From Brucella pseudogrignonensis (lineage in GTDB: Bacteria > Pseudomonadota > Alphaproteobacteria > Rhizobiales > Rhizobiaceae): a DNA stretch of 64,000 nucleotides. The DNA lies in the NCBI RefSeq assembly GCF_002252525.1, contig NZ_NNRM01000053.1:62001-126000 (forward strand), given 5' to 3'. Below are positions 42,385-51,128 of the stretch, in pieces. The notes beneath the pieces are model-generated. The model had not been told where the DNA came from and did not search any database. It saw only the letters and a program-made list of their open reading frames with translations. Numbering within the stretch: position 1 is the first letter of the stretch; each line of letters starts with the position of its first letter. The position numbers and the translations under genes were made by a program.

Positions 42385-43578
42385 ATGGGTGTTTTATCAG
42401 GATATCGTGTGCTGGATTGTTCAATTGCGATGGCGGGGCCATTTGCAGCGCAGCGTTTGGGCGATCTTGGTGCCGATGTGGTGAAGGTTGAGCCAACGAC
42501 AGGCGAATGGCAGCGCCATGTGGCGGCGGGCGGTGCCGAAGGCAATCGCGTTAATGTCTCTTTCCTGTCGCTCAACCGTAACAAGCGTTCGCTCGCGGTC
42601 GATCTCAAATCACCAGATGGAAAACAGGTGCTTCTTGACCTTGTGAAAACCGCAGACGTGTTTTTGCAGAACTATCGTCCGGGAGTCGCAAAGCGTCTTG
42701 GCGTCGATTACGAGTCGCTTTCCAAGATCAATCCAAAGCTGATCTATGTTTCGATCTCTGGTTATGGCGAAGATGGTCCTTATGTCCATCGTCCGGGACA
42801 GGATCTCGTTTTGCAAGGTATGTCAGGCGCTATGCTTTCGGCAGGCCGTGAGGGTGAGCCGCCAACTGCCGCCGGGCAATATCTGGTGGATGCCATCACC
42901 GCATATACTGCTTTTGAAGGCGCGCTTGCAGCACTTCTCCATCGCGAGCGCACGGGTGAGGGGCAGTTGGTTCAGGTCAGTATGCTCGATGCGATCACCA
43001 CCATTCAGATGCAGGAACTTTCGGTTTTCACCGTCGGTGGCAAACCACAAACCCGCTCGGCAGAGCCACATGCCCATGTCTATATCCGGGCGCCTTACGG
43101 TGCTTTTGCAACCTCTGACGGCTTTATTATCGTCGCTTTTCCGAAGCTGAAAACGCTGGGTGAAGTGATTGGCGAAGACAGTTTCCTCACCATGAATGAT
43201 GAGGTTGATACCTGGGCGCGCCGCGATGAAATCTTTGCCAAGACACGCGATAAGCTGAAAACGAAAACCTCTGCCGAATGGTTGGAGCTTCTTCGCGCAG
43301 CCGATATCTGGTGCGGGCCTGTCTATGGCTATGCCGATCTCGTGGACGACGAGCAGATCAAGCATAACGGCACCTTTGTCGAGTATGAGCATCCGACAGA
43401 GGGCAAGGTAAAAACGCCGGGCTTCCCGATCCGCTTTTCCAAGACGCCATCGACAGTGGACCGTGGTGCACCCGTAACCGGGCAGGATACACGGGATGTG
43501 CTGGCCGAAGCCGGATATGCGGCAGACAAGATCGAAGCACTTGAGAAATCTGGCGCTATCGTGTCGGGGAACATCTGA
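42385..43578 (+). CDS. CaiB/BaiF family (class III) CoA-transferase
   Basis: 397 residues. Family features: LDCSIAMAGPFAAQRLGDLG near 10-29, ADVVKVEPTTGEW near 30, SLNRNKRSLAVDLKSPDGK near 62, GYGEDGPYVHRPGQD near 126. Asp169 in QYLVDAITAYTAF coincides with the catalytic Asp of formyl-CoA transferase and CaiB numbering. It would move CoA from an acyl-CoA donor to a carboxylic acid. It begins an operon with a solute-binding-fold protein, an enoyl-CoA hydratase and an MHS-type transporter, so a carboxylic acid is activated and then hydrated or cleaved. Substrate unknown. Confidence 0.87.
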   Translation: MGVLSGYRVLDCSIAMAGPFAAQRLGDLGADVVKVEPTTGEWQRHVAAGGAEGNRVNVSFLSLNRNKRSLAVDLKSPDGKQVLLDLVKTADVFLQNYRPGVAKRLGVDYESLSKINPKLIYVSISGYGEDGPYVHRPGQDLVLQGMSGAMLSAGREGEPPTAAGQYLVDAITAYTAFEGALAALLHRERTGEGQLVQVSMLDAITTIQMQELSVFTVGGKPQTRSAEPHAHVYIRAPYGAFATSDGFIIVAFPKLKTLGEVIGEDSFLTMNDEVDTWARRDEIFAKTRDKLKTKTSAEWLELLRAADIWCGPVYGYADLVDDEQIKHNGTFVEYEHPTEGKVKTPGFPIRFSKTPSTVDRGAPVTGQDTRDVLAEAGYAADKIEALEKSGAIVSGNI

Positions 43579-43579
43579 A

Positions 43580-44725
43580 ATGCAGGTGATTAAAGCTCTC
43601 ACCTGGGATCATCCGCGCGGCTATAATGCATTGGCGGCGGCATCAAAATTGCCGGATGTTATTGCTGCCGGTCTGGACATCCATTGGGACAAACAGCCGC
43701 TTGAAGGTTTTGAATCCCACCCGATTGCTGATCTCTGCGCCCGCTATGATCTCGTGGTTCTCGATCATCCGCATGTGGGCGAAGCCATGTCTGGCGATTG
43801 TCTGCTTTCACTTGAAGACGTGTTTGGCGCTGAAACGGTTGCTGAGCTTGCCAAGGCCGGTATCGGTCCGTCATTGACGAGCTATCGCTTTGCGGGCAAG
43901 CACTGGGCGTTGCCGCTTGATGCTGCAACGCAGGTTATGGCTCTTCGCCCTGATCTCTCAGATGGTGTGCCTGTCACTTGGGATGAGGTACTTCGTCTAT
44001 CGCAGCAAAGCGGCAAGGTCGCGCTTTCGCTTGCCGGTCCACATGCCTGCCTGTCATTTCTGTCTATCGCGGCAGCTTTTGGCGAGCCACCCGCGGAAAA
44101 AGATCCGAATATATTGGTTTCTGAAAATGTCGGGCGGCAGGTCTATGACCTGATGGCAGAACTTGCGGCGCGCAGCCCGGCATCTGTTCGGCAAAAGAAT
44201 CCCATCGGTATATTGGGCCATATGGCCGAGTATGACGATGTTGCATTGTGCCCGCTGGTCTATGGTTATGTGAATTATGCTGCCCCGCAAAGTGGAAAGC
44301 CTGTCGCGTTTCACAATGCACCACGCGCAACCAATGGCGGTCGTCCGGGCTCTACATTGGGCGGCACGGGCATTGGTGTTTCACGCCGCGCTCATATCAC
44401 CTCCGCGCTTAAAACTCATCTTCTGTGGCTGATGAGCCGTGAAACCCAATCCGGGTTCATTCCCGATCATGAAGGCCAGCCATCGCGCCGCGACGCCTGG
44501 CACGATGAGCGGGTGAACCGGCGATGGGGCAATTTCTATCGTAACACGGCGGACACTCTGGAGCAGGCCTATGTGCGCCCGCGCCATGATGGTTACATCG
44601 CCTTTCAGGGCAAGGCTTCGGCGCTTTTGGGGGCGGCCTTTGATGAACGCCGCCCGGCATCTGCAGTGTTGAATGAGCTGCAAACTCTCTACGCCGCTTC
44701 GCGCGTGCATGGCGGTGAAAGGTAG
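43580..44725 (+). CDS. Solute-binding-protein-fold protein without signal peptide
   Basis: 381 residues from the ATG at 43580, one base after the CoA-transferase stop. The layout resembles family 1 extracellular solute-binding proteins: KALTWDHPRGYNALAAASKL at the N terminus, YDLVVLDHPHVGEAM near 56, TSYRFAGKHWALPLDAATQV near 94 and RRWGNFYRNTADTLEQAYVR near 315. No signal peptide, lipobox or Tat motif is present, and the frame upstream lies inside the CoA-transferase. It is thus predicted to be cytoplasmic. Its place between a CoA-transferase and a crotonase suggests a role in metabolism or sensing rather than in import. Function not assigned. Confidence 0.75.
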   Translation: MQVIKALTWDHPRGYNALAAASKLPDVIAAGLDIHWDKQPLEGFESHPIADLCARYDLVVLDHPHVGEAMSGDCLLSLEDVFGAETVAELAKAGIGPSLTSYRFAGKHWALPLDAATQVMALRPDLSDGVPVTWDEVLRLSQQSGKVALSLAGPHACLSFLSIAAAFGEPPAEKDPNILVSENVGRQVYDLMAELAARSPASVRQKNPIGILGHMAEYDDVALCPLVYGYVNYAAPQSGKPVAFHNAPRATNGGRPGSTLGGTGIGVSRRAHITSALKTHLLWLMSRETQSGFIPDHEGQPSRRDAWHDERVNRRWGNFYRNTADTLEQAYVRPRHDGYIAFQGKASALLGAAFDERRPASAVLNELQTLYAASRVHGGER

Positions 44726-44731
44726 TTTTCC

Positions 44732-45502
44732 ATGACTGAAGACATCAAATTCGAAATCGACGGCGCGGTTGCCGTCATCACCTTGAATCGTCCGCAGAAA
44801 CTCAATGCCGTGACGCCGGAAATGGCTGATGCAATCGTTGCAGCTGTGACCGAATGCAACGACAGCGACACGATCCGTTGCGTTATTCTAACGGGCGCTG
44901 GAGAACGTGCATTCTGTGCGGGCTCGGATATTCGCGAACTCGATACCTATGAGACACCGTGGCAGTTCCGCAATCGGCCGGATTACTGCGATGCATTCCG
45001 CGCGCTTCTCAAGCCATCAATTGCAGCCGTCAATGGCTATGCCTTTGGTGGCGGGCTTGAAACCGCAATGTCCTGTGATATCCGCATTGCTTCCGATAAC
45101 GCGCAATTTGCGGCACCCGAGATCAAGCTCGGCTGGATCGGTGGTGGGGGAATGGCCGCCCACCTGGCGCATTCGATTGGCGCATCCCACGCAGCACTGA
45201 TGATTATGACAGGTGACCCGATTTCAGCTGAGAAGGCAGAGCGCTGGGGGCTGGTGAGTGAAGTCGTGCCGCAGGCCGATCTGCTCACGCGGGCGCGCGA
45301 AATTGCGAGCGTGATCGCATCGCGTGCACCGATTGCTGCCGAAACCGCGAAGCTCAACCTCAAAGCTTCTGTCTCGATGCCGCTTGAAAAAGCCATCGAA
45401 TATGAGCGCGACCTGCAAACGATCTGCTTTGCAACTGCTGATGCGCAGGAGGGGCGAGCGGCGTTCAAGGAGAAAAGAGCGCCGGTTTTCAAGCGGCGCT
45501 AA
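44732..45502 (+). CDS. Enoyl-CoA hydratase/isomerase family protein
   Basis: 256 residues, crotonase fold. Oxyanion-hole segments are ERAFCAGSDIRELDTY near residue 58 and AVNGYAFGGGLETAMSCDIR near 91. The two acidic positions of hydratases are both present: Glu in GGGLETAM and Glu in AAPEIKLGWIGGGG near 127. It probably hydrates or isomerises the CoA thioester formed by the CoA-transferase at 42385. It is 6 nt after the solute-binding-fold gene and 46 nt before the transporter gene. Confidence 0.87.
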   Translation: MTEDIKFEIDGAVAVITLNRPQKLNAVTPEMADAIVAAVTECNDSDTIRCVILTGAGERAFCAGSDIRELDTYETPWQFRNRPDYCDAFRALLKPSIAAVNGYAFGGGLETAMSCDIRIASDNAQFAAPEIKLGWIGGGGMAAHLAHSIGASHAALMIMTGDPISAEKAERWGLVSEVVPQADLLTRAREIASVIASRAPIAAETAKLNLKASVSMPLEKAIEYERDLQTICFATADAQEGRAAFKEKRAPVFKRR

Positions 45503-45548
45503 CAAAGGCCGGGGGGCTTTATATACGTCAAATCGAGGGAGAGGGATT

Positions 45549-46868
45549 TTGACAACCGAAACTATGAGCAAACAGAAGGCGCTTGGCAGTACGATTTTTG
45601 CCAGCACCATCGGCACCGTCGTTGAATGGTATGACTTCATTCTTTACGCGACGGCTGCAGCGCTGATCTTCAATCATCTGTTCTTTCCGCAATTCGATCC
45701 GACTACCGGTATCATTGCGTCTTTTGCGACCTATACGGTCGGCTTCCTGGTGCGTCCGCTGGGCGGCATCGTCTTTGGCTGGATGGGCGACCGCATCGGG
45801 CGCAAGCCTGTGCTGATGCTCACCCTTCTGATGATGGGTATCAGCACAACATTGATCGGTTGTCTGCCGACTTATGACTCAATCGGTATCTGGGCACCGA
45901 TCCTGTTGCTGGCTCTTCGCGTCGTTCAGGGGCTTGGTGCTGGTGCAGAATATGCGGGCGCTGTGGTCATGGCGGGTGAAATCGCAGGCAATCGCCGCGG
46001 CTTCTTTGCAAGTCTTCCCGCTGCAGCTGTTGATGTGGCGACAATTCTTGCAGCAGGCGTGTTTGCGCTTTTCACGCTTCTGCCGGAAGAAGCCTTCATG
46101 AGCTGGGGCTGGCGCGTACCGTTCCTGTTAAGCGGTCTGGTGCTGTTTCTTGGCATCTATATTCGCCAGAAAGTGCCAGAATCGCCTGAGTTTTTGCAGG
46201 TAAAGGAAGAGCGTCGCGACGCCAAACTGCCGGTGCTTGAAGTTTTGCGGGACCACCCAAGAACAATGCTGGCGGCAATGGGTGCAAATTTCGCGCCAAA
46301 CCTGTCCTATGTGTTTCAGACATTCACATTGGCCTATGCGACGTCGAAACTCGGTTTCCCGCGTGAAATCATCCTTATTGGCGTGATGCTTTCAAGTGCG
46401 TTCGGTGCGGTTATGTGCGTGGTATTTGGCGCTCTGTCTGACCGTGTTGGCCGCGTGCCGATCATGGCCATGGGGTCTGCTGCTGCCGCAATCTACTCGC
46501 TGGTCTATTTCCAGCTTCTGGGTGCCGGTACGCCTTGGACTGCAGTGGTGCTGATTATCATCGGGCATGCGATTGGTGCGCGTTCTTCGTTCGGCGTTCA
46601 GCCATCGTTTTACTGCGATATTTTCCCAACGGAAGTTCGCTACAGTGCGATTGCCTTTGCGCGAGAAGTGACGGGTGCGCTCTTTGTTGGCCCACTGCCG
46701 CTGCTCGCAACAGCTTTGGTAAGCTGGTACGAATCCGCCTGGCCAGTTGCTGTGATTACTGCGCTTTATTGCCTGATCACCACAGTATCCGTGCTCTCTG
46801 TAGAGAAAGCGCAAAAGCTTGATGCGGAGGCCAGAGAACGACGCGGTCTGGTCGAACAAAAAGCGTAG
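45549..46868 (+). CDS. MFS transporter, metabolite:H+ symporter (MHS) family
   Basis: About 439 residues. A TTG at 45549 is well placed after GAGGGAG; an ATG at 45564 is the alternative. Twelve membrane segments are expected. The MHS signatures are clear: GTVVEWYDFILYATAAALIF near residue 22, FLVRPLGGIVFGWMGDRIGR near 68 and VVQGLGAGAEYAGAVVMAGE near 126. Members carry organic acids, shikimate, alpha-ketoglutarate or betaines. Last gene of the CoA-transferase operon, so it probably imports the acid that the operon degrades. A palindromic repeat block follows. Confidence 0.87.
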   Translation: MTTETMSKQKALGSTIFASTIGTVVEWYDFILYATAAALIFNHLFFPQFDPTTGIIASFATYTVGFLVRPLGGIVFGWMGDRIGRKPVLMLTLLMMGISTTLIGCLPTYDSIGIWAPILLLALRVVQGLGAGAEYAGAVVMAGEIAGNRRGFFASLPAAAVDVATILAAGVFALFTLLPEEAFMSWGWRVPFLLSGLVLFLGIYIRQKVPESPEFLQVKEERRDAKLPVLEVLRDHPRTMLAAMGANFAPNLSYVFQTFTLAYATSKLGFPREIILIGVMLSSAFGAVMCVVFGALSDRVGRVPIMAMGSAAAAIYSLVYFQLLGAGTPWTAVVLIIIGHAIGARSSFGVQPSFYCDIFPTEVRYSAIAFAREVTGALFVGPLPLLATALVSWYESAWPVAVITALYCLITTVSVLSVEKAQKLDAEARERRGLVEQKA

Positions 46869-46890
46869 CCGCGAATTCGCAACTACGCTT

Positions 46891-47045
46891 ACAGCGGTTC
46901 CAGTTATAGCATTTCCAGCAAAAGTGCGAAGCGGTTTTGCGTCGGATAATGCGTAAAAACAAACAGTTACAGCGGTTCTAACGATTCATTCTTAACTGGA
47001 ACCGCTGTAAGACTAAATCGTTGGAACCGCTTCGCACTTTTGCTG
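46891..47045. repeat. Nested palindromic repeat block
   Basis: Three inverted pairs nest in 155 bp. ACAGCGGTTCCAGTTA (46891-46906) mirrors TAACTGGAACCGCTGT (46993-47008) exactly. The 21-bp arm 46916-46936 is a perfect reverse complement of 47025-47045; it contains AGTGCGAAGCGGTT, also seen in the REP-like element at 31031. AGCGGTTCTAACGATT (46971-46986) matches 47017-47032 with one mismatch. It fills the 200-nt gap between convergent operons. It looks like a composite of Rhizobiales-type palindromic elements; no gene is present. Confidence 0.75.
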
Positions 47046-47051
47046 AAAACG

Positions 47052-47074
47052 CTCTGACCGGATTCCGGTCAGAG
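47052..47074 (-). terminator. Terminator hairpin at the end of the TRAP operon
   Basis: CTCTGACCGG (47052-47061) and CCGGTCAGAG (47065-47074) form a 10-bp hairpin with a 3-nt loop; on the minus strand CGTTTTC follows. The alcohol dehydrogenase stop codon (47069-47071) is inside the stem. Confidence 0.75.
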
Positions 47075-48241
47075 TTTTCCAGTCATGGCTGCATTCAGCA
47101 AATCAAGTGCGCCCTGTTTTGTGAGCTCGATTGGATTGCCGCCAGCCGTTGGATCGACGATGGCCATTTCGGCGATTAGGTCTTTGCGGGCTGTATCGAG
47201 TTCAAGGCCTTTTACGAATTCCGGCAATGTATTCGGTACGCCGAGGTCTTTGCGCAGCTTCAAGATAGCATCAACAAAACCATCGAAACCACCTTCAATA
47301 CCAAGATAATCCGCAAGGCGTTCTATGCGCTTTTCGATAGCTGCGCGGTTGTGTTTGAGCACATAGGGCATGAAGACGGCATTGGTCATGCCATGATGCG
47401 TGTCGTAAAGCGCGCCGATTGGGTGGGAGAGGGAATGGATGGCACCAAGCCCTTTCTGGAACGCCGTTGCTCCCATGGAAGCTGCGGCCATCAGATTGGC
47501 GCGCGCTTCAATATCTGCGCCATTGGCATAGGCTTTGGGCAGATTTTCAAACACAAGACGGATGCCTTCAACCGCAATGCCGTCAGCCATCGGATGAAAG
47601 CCCGGTGCGCAATAGGCTTCCAGACAATGTGCCAGTGCATCCATGCCGGTGCCAACTGTGATAAACGGCGGCATACCGGTCGAAAGCTCTGGATCGGCAA
47701 TGACCGTTACAGGCAGCATTTTCGGGTGGAAAATGACTTTTTTGGTATGGGTCGATTCATTGGTCAGCACGCCTGCGCGGCCAACTTCCGAGCCGGTGCC
47801 AGCGGTTGTCGGTACGGCGATAATCGGTGCAATCGCATTGCTGTCGGCTCGTGTCCACCAGTCGCCAATGTCTTCAAAATCCCAGACATCGCGGGTCTGG
47901 CCTGCCTGAAAAGCGATGAGCTTGCCCAGATCAAGCGCCGAGCCTCCACCAAATGCAATCACGCCGTCATGCTTGCCGTCTTTGAAAACCTGCACACCAG
48001 CATAAAGATTGCTTTCAACTGGATTGGGCTTCACATCGGAGAAGACTGCATATTTGACGCCAGCTCCATCAAGAATGGCGAGTGTGGAAGCGACGACAGG
48101 GAGTTTTGCGAGACCGGGATCGGTAACGAACAATGGACGTTCGATACCGGCTGCTTTGAGAACTGCAGGCAGTTCCTTGATGCGACCCGGCCCGAAAAGC
48201 ACGGTTGTCGGGAAATTCCATTTGGAAGTTAGAGTGGTCAT
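47069..48241 (-). CDS. Iron-containing alcohol dehydrogenase (group III)
   Basis: 390 residues from the ATG at 48241, with GGAAAGA upstream; the TTG 30 nt earlier is not preferred. NAD-binding FGGGSALDLGKLIAFQAG near residue 95 and VPTTAGTGSEVGRAGVLTNE near 143. Metal ligands lie in DALAHCLEAYCAPGFHPMAD near 198 and GLGAIHSLSHPIGALYDTHHG near 258 region. It would interconvert an alcohol or amino alcohol derivative and an aldehyde. Last gene of the TRAP operon, 36 nt after the aldehyde dehydrogenase, which should take the aldehyde on to the acid. Confidence 0.87.
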   Translation of the reverse strand: MTTLTSKWNFPTTVLFGPGRIKELPAVLKAAGIERPLFVTDPGLAKLPVVASTLAILDGAGVKYAVFSDVKPNPVESNLYAGVQVFKDGKHDGVIAFGGGSALDLGKLIAFQAGQTRDVWDFEDIGDWWTRADSNAIAPIIAVPTTAGTGSEVGRAGVLTNESTHTKKVIFHPKMLPVTVIADPELSTGMPPFITVGTGMDALAHCLEAYCAPGFHPMADGIAVEGIRLVFENLPKAYANGADIEARANLMAAASMGATAFQKGLGAIHSLSHPIGALYDTHHGMTNAVFMPYVLKHNRAAIEKRIERLADYLGIEGGFDGFVDAILKLRKDLGVPNTLPEFVKGLELDTARKDLIAEMAIVDPTAGGNPIELTKQGALDLLNAAMTGKL

Positions 48242-48276
48242 GTCATTCTTTCCGAATAATGCGTCAGACAAATTGT

Positions 48277-49662
48277 TCAGATTTTTTCACGCAGGTGGAA
48301 GGATTTTGGTCGCGTGAGATTGCCGTAACCAATGGGCGAAAGGGCAGCCCCCTTGCCGGTATCTTTCACCCCCGTCCAGACCAGTGCCGGGTCGAGGTAA
48401 TCGCAGCGGTTCATGAAGACCGTGCCGGTTTCGATGCGGTCGCCAAGGCTCGCTGCATGGTCCGTGTCGCTTGTCCATAGCGAAGCGGTGAGGCCGTAAA
48501 TGCTGTCATTCATCAGCGCGAGCGCTTCCTCATCATTGCGCACTTTCATGATACCAACAATGGGGCCAAAGCTTTCTTCACGCATGACACTCATCTGGTG
48601 GTCGACATGGGTGAGCACTTCCGGCGCAATATAAGGCGAACCAGTGATGTCGCTCTCAACCTTCATGTTGACGTGTGCTTTAGCGCCCTTGCGCAAGGCT
48701 TCGGCCTTCTGCTCGCGGATGAGATCGGCAAACCGCGCCTGCGCCATCGGCCCCAGCGTGGTTGCGCTATCGAGCGGATTGCCGACCACATATTGCTTTG
48801 TGAGGTTGATGAAACCATCGACGAAGCGGTCATAGACGGCCTCATGAACGTAGATACGTTCGATGCCGCAGCAGCATTGACCGGAATTGAAAAAGGCACC
48901 ATCGACCAGATTGGCGACGGCATGGTCGAGATTGACGTCGGGCAGAACATAGGCCGGGTCTTTTCCGCCAAGCTCAAGCCCCAGCGACATGAAAGTGCCG
49001 GAGGCTGCCTTTTCGATTGCCCGGCCACCGCCGACGGAGCCGGTAAAATTGACATGGTCGATTGAGCCAGACGCCAGCAGCTTTTCCGTAGATGTATGAT
49101 CAAGAACGATATTCTGGAACACGCCTTTTGGAATACCAGCCCTCTCGAAGGCTTGCGCGAAGCGTTCGCCGGTCAGCAGTGTTTGTGTGGCGTGTTTAAG
49201 AAGAACCGTATTGCCCGCCATCAATGCCGGAATGATCGTGTTGACGGCGGTGAGATAGGGATAGTTCCAAGGCGCGATGATCATGACCACGCCGAGCGGA
49301 ACATGCTTTACGTAACGGCGAAAGCCATCTTTCTGTGCTGGAACATAAGGCTCCAGCGCTTCTTCTGCGATGTCGATCATATATTGGCCGCGTTCCTGAA
49401 CGCCGCCATTCTCGCCGCCATAGCGCGTTGGCCGCCCCATTTGCCATGCGATTTCAGGGATGATCTCGTCCTGCATTGCAGCAAGCGCATCAAGTGCCAA
49501 ACGGCAGTAGTGCGCGCGTTCTGCGATGCTTGTAGCTGCCCAGCCGGGTTGCGCCTGGCTTGCCGCCGTGACCGCCGCCTGGATCGCGGTGTCACTGGCA
49601 TAGGCGCGTTCTGCATAAATCGAGCCATCGATAGGGGAGATAATTCTGGCCGTGCCGCTCAT
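48277..49662 (-). CDS. NAD(P)-dependent aldehyde dehydrogenase
   Basis: 461 residues. The catalytic Cys is in FNSGQCCCGIERIYVH near residue 265, the general base Glu in LGLELGGKDPAYV near 233, the cofactor segment in IIAPWNYPYLTAVNTIIPAL near 129 and NFTGSVGGGRAIEKAA near 206. EESFGPIVGIMKV near 367 is the usual C-terminal signature. Likely oxidises the aldehyde formed by the neighbouring alcohol dehydrogenase, possibly with a gamma-glutamyl group attached by the ligase at 49691, as in polyamine and amine catabolism. The exact substrate is not visible. Confidence 0.87.
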   Translation of the reverse strand: MSGTARIISPIDGSIYAERAYASDTAIQAAVTAASQAQPGWAATSIAERAHYCRLALDALAAMQDEIIPEIAWQMGRPTRYGGENGGVQERGQYMIDIAEEALEPYVPAQKDGFRRYVKHVPLGVVMIIAPWNYPYLTAVNTIIPALMAGNTVLLKHATQTLLTGERFAQAFERAGIPKGVFQNIVLDHTSTEKLLASGSIDHVNFTGSVGGGRAIEKAASGTFMSLGLELGGKDPAYVLPDVNLDHAVANLVDGAFFNSGQCCCGIERIYVHEAVYDRFVDGFINLTKQYVVGNPLDSATTLGPMAQARFADLIREQKAEALRKGAKAHVNMKVESDITGSPYIAPEVLTHVDHQMSVMREESFGPIVGIMKVRNDEEALALMNDSIYGLTASLWTSDTDHAASLGDRIETGTVFMNRCDYLDPALVWTGVKDTGKGAALSPIGYGNLTRPKSFHLREKI

Positions 49663-49690
49663 TGGGCAATTCCTCTATGCTTTATATAAT

Positions 49691-51061
49691 TTAATAGCGT
49701 TCAAAACCGCGATGCAGTTCCCAGTCTGTGACGCGGCGGTCATATTCAATCTGCTCCCAGTGCGCGGTGTGGACATAGTGATTGACCACTTTTTCACCGA
49801 GCGCTTCCTTGAGGAATGCCGAGTTCTTTAGGGCTTCTGCCGCTTCGCGCAGCGTGTATGGAATTTCCTTGAGTTTGACCGCGCTATAGGCGTCCCCCAC
49901 AAATGGATCTTCCAGCTCCAGATTTTCGTCGATACCCCTAAGCCCTGCAGCAATAAGAGCTGCAAAGGCCAGATAAGGGTTGAGATCGGCACCGCCGATG
50001 CGACACTCGATGCGAATGCCTTTGGTGCCTTCGCCGCAGAGCCGGAAACCCGCTGTGCGGTTGTCCTGGCTCCACATGATTTTTGTGGGCGCGAATGTGC
50101 CCACCTGAAAACGCTTGTAGGAGTTGATATAGGGTGCCAGAAAATAGGTATAATCAACCGCATATTTGAGCTGGCCCGCCACCCATGAGCGCATAAGCGG
50201 TGTCATCGTATTGGGTGCTTTGGGATCGAAGAACAGCGGTTCTTTGCCGTCGGCACTCCAGATGGAGTTGTGGATATGGCTCGAGCTTCCCGCCCTGCAA
50301 TAATCATACTTCGCCATGAAGGTGATGCACTTGCCATGGGCCTCGGCAATTTCCTTCATGGCATTTTTCATGATGACATGGCGGTCGGCCATTTCCAGCG
50401 CTTCTGCATAGCGAACATTGAGTTCCTGCTGTCCCGGTCCCCATTCACCTTTGGAGTTTTCAACCGGGATGCCTGCGGCACCCAGATGATTGCGCATGGC
50501 GCGCAGAACCTGCTCTTCCTTGGTGGTCAGATGGATGACATAATCCTGCACATAAGGAGAGGCGGTTTCCATCTCCTGCCAGCGTTTTGCGCGTGCGGTT
50601 TTATATGTCTCGTCAAAGAGATAGAATTCGAGCTCCGACGCGAAATAGGCGCGATAACCGCGCTCATGCAGACGCGCGAGCTGCTTCTTGAGGATAGCGC
50701 GGGGTGAATGCGCAAGGTCTTCGTGGTCGTGATGGTCAAGCACATCGCAGAGAACGATGGCTGTCTTTTCCAGCCATGGTGCCAGACGCAGAGTTGAGAG
50801 ATCTGGCTTGATGACGAAATCGCCGTAGCCCTTGTCCCAGCTTGCGGCCTCATAGCCGGGCACCGGCTCCATATCGATGTCGTCAGCCAGAAGATAGTTG
50901 CACCCATGCGTTTCATCATGGGCGGATTCCACAAAGAATGGTCCGTAGAAGCGTTTGCCAATCAGACGCCCCTGCATGTCCACAAAACATGCAAGCACGG
51001 TATCAATCTCGTCATTTGCGACGGCTTTTTTCAGTGTGTCGAAAGTCAACTGTTCGGCCAT
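49691..51061 (-). CDS. Glutamine-synthetase-like gamma-glutamyl ligase
   Basis: 456 residues with the GS beta-grasp and catalytic domains. MQGRLIGKRFYGPFFVES near residue 29, ELEFYLFDETYKT near 141, GPGQQELNVRYAEALEMADR near 208, FMAKYDYCRAGSSSHIHNSI near 248 and IECRIGGADLNPYLAF near 356 (the Arg of the Glu/ATP site). Primary GS proteins have PGQ(H/W)E and GSGMHVH; the differences place this in the GlnA-like group, where PuuA, GMA synthetase and IpuC attach glutamate to an amine. In this TRAP operon it would gamma-glutamylate an imported amine or amino alcohol. The amine is unknown. Confidence 0.83.
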   Translation of the reverse strand: MAEQLTFDTLKKAVANDEIDTVLACFVDMQGRLIGKRFYGPFFVESAHDETHGCNYLLADDIDMEPVPGYEAASWDKGYGDFVIKPDLSTLRLAPWLEKTAIVLCDVLDHHDHEDLAHSPRAILKKQLARLHERGYRAYFASELEFYLFDETYKTARAKRWQEMETASPYVQDYVIHLTTKEEQVLRAMRNHLGAAGIPVENSKGEWGPGQQELNVRYAEALEMADRHVIMKNAMKEIAEAHGKCITFMAKYDYCRAGSSSHIHNSIWSADGKEPLFFDPKAPNTMTPLMRSWVAGQLKYAVDYTYFLAPYINSYKRFQVGTFAPTKIMWSQDNRTAGFRLCGEGTKGIRIECRIGGADLNPYLAFAALIAAGLRGIDENLELEDPFVGDAYSAVKLKEIPYTLREAAEALKNSAFLKEALGEKVVNHYVHTAHWEQIEYDRRVTDWELHRGFERY

Positions 51062-51093
51062 TTAATGCTTCGCTCCTCACGGGATAAAATCAT

Positions 51094-51121
51094 GGGCGCC
51101 GCGCATTGTTGCGCGGCGCCC
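51094..51121 (-). other. Strong intercistronic stem-loop after the TRAP binding-protein gene
   Basis: GGGCGCCGCGC (51094-51104) and GCGCGGCGCCC (51111-51121) form a perfect 11-bp GC-rich hairpin with a 6-nt loop. On the minus strand it lies 8 nt after the dctP-like stop and before the ligase gene. No T-run follows. Confidence 0.75.
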
Positions 51122-51128
51122 TAAATTG

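Noticed and set aside
47351-48232. 293-codon plus-strand ORF opposite the alcohol dehydrogenase
   Set aside because: Antisense to a gene with all family motifs; no ribosome site or domain.
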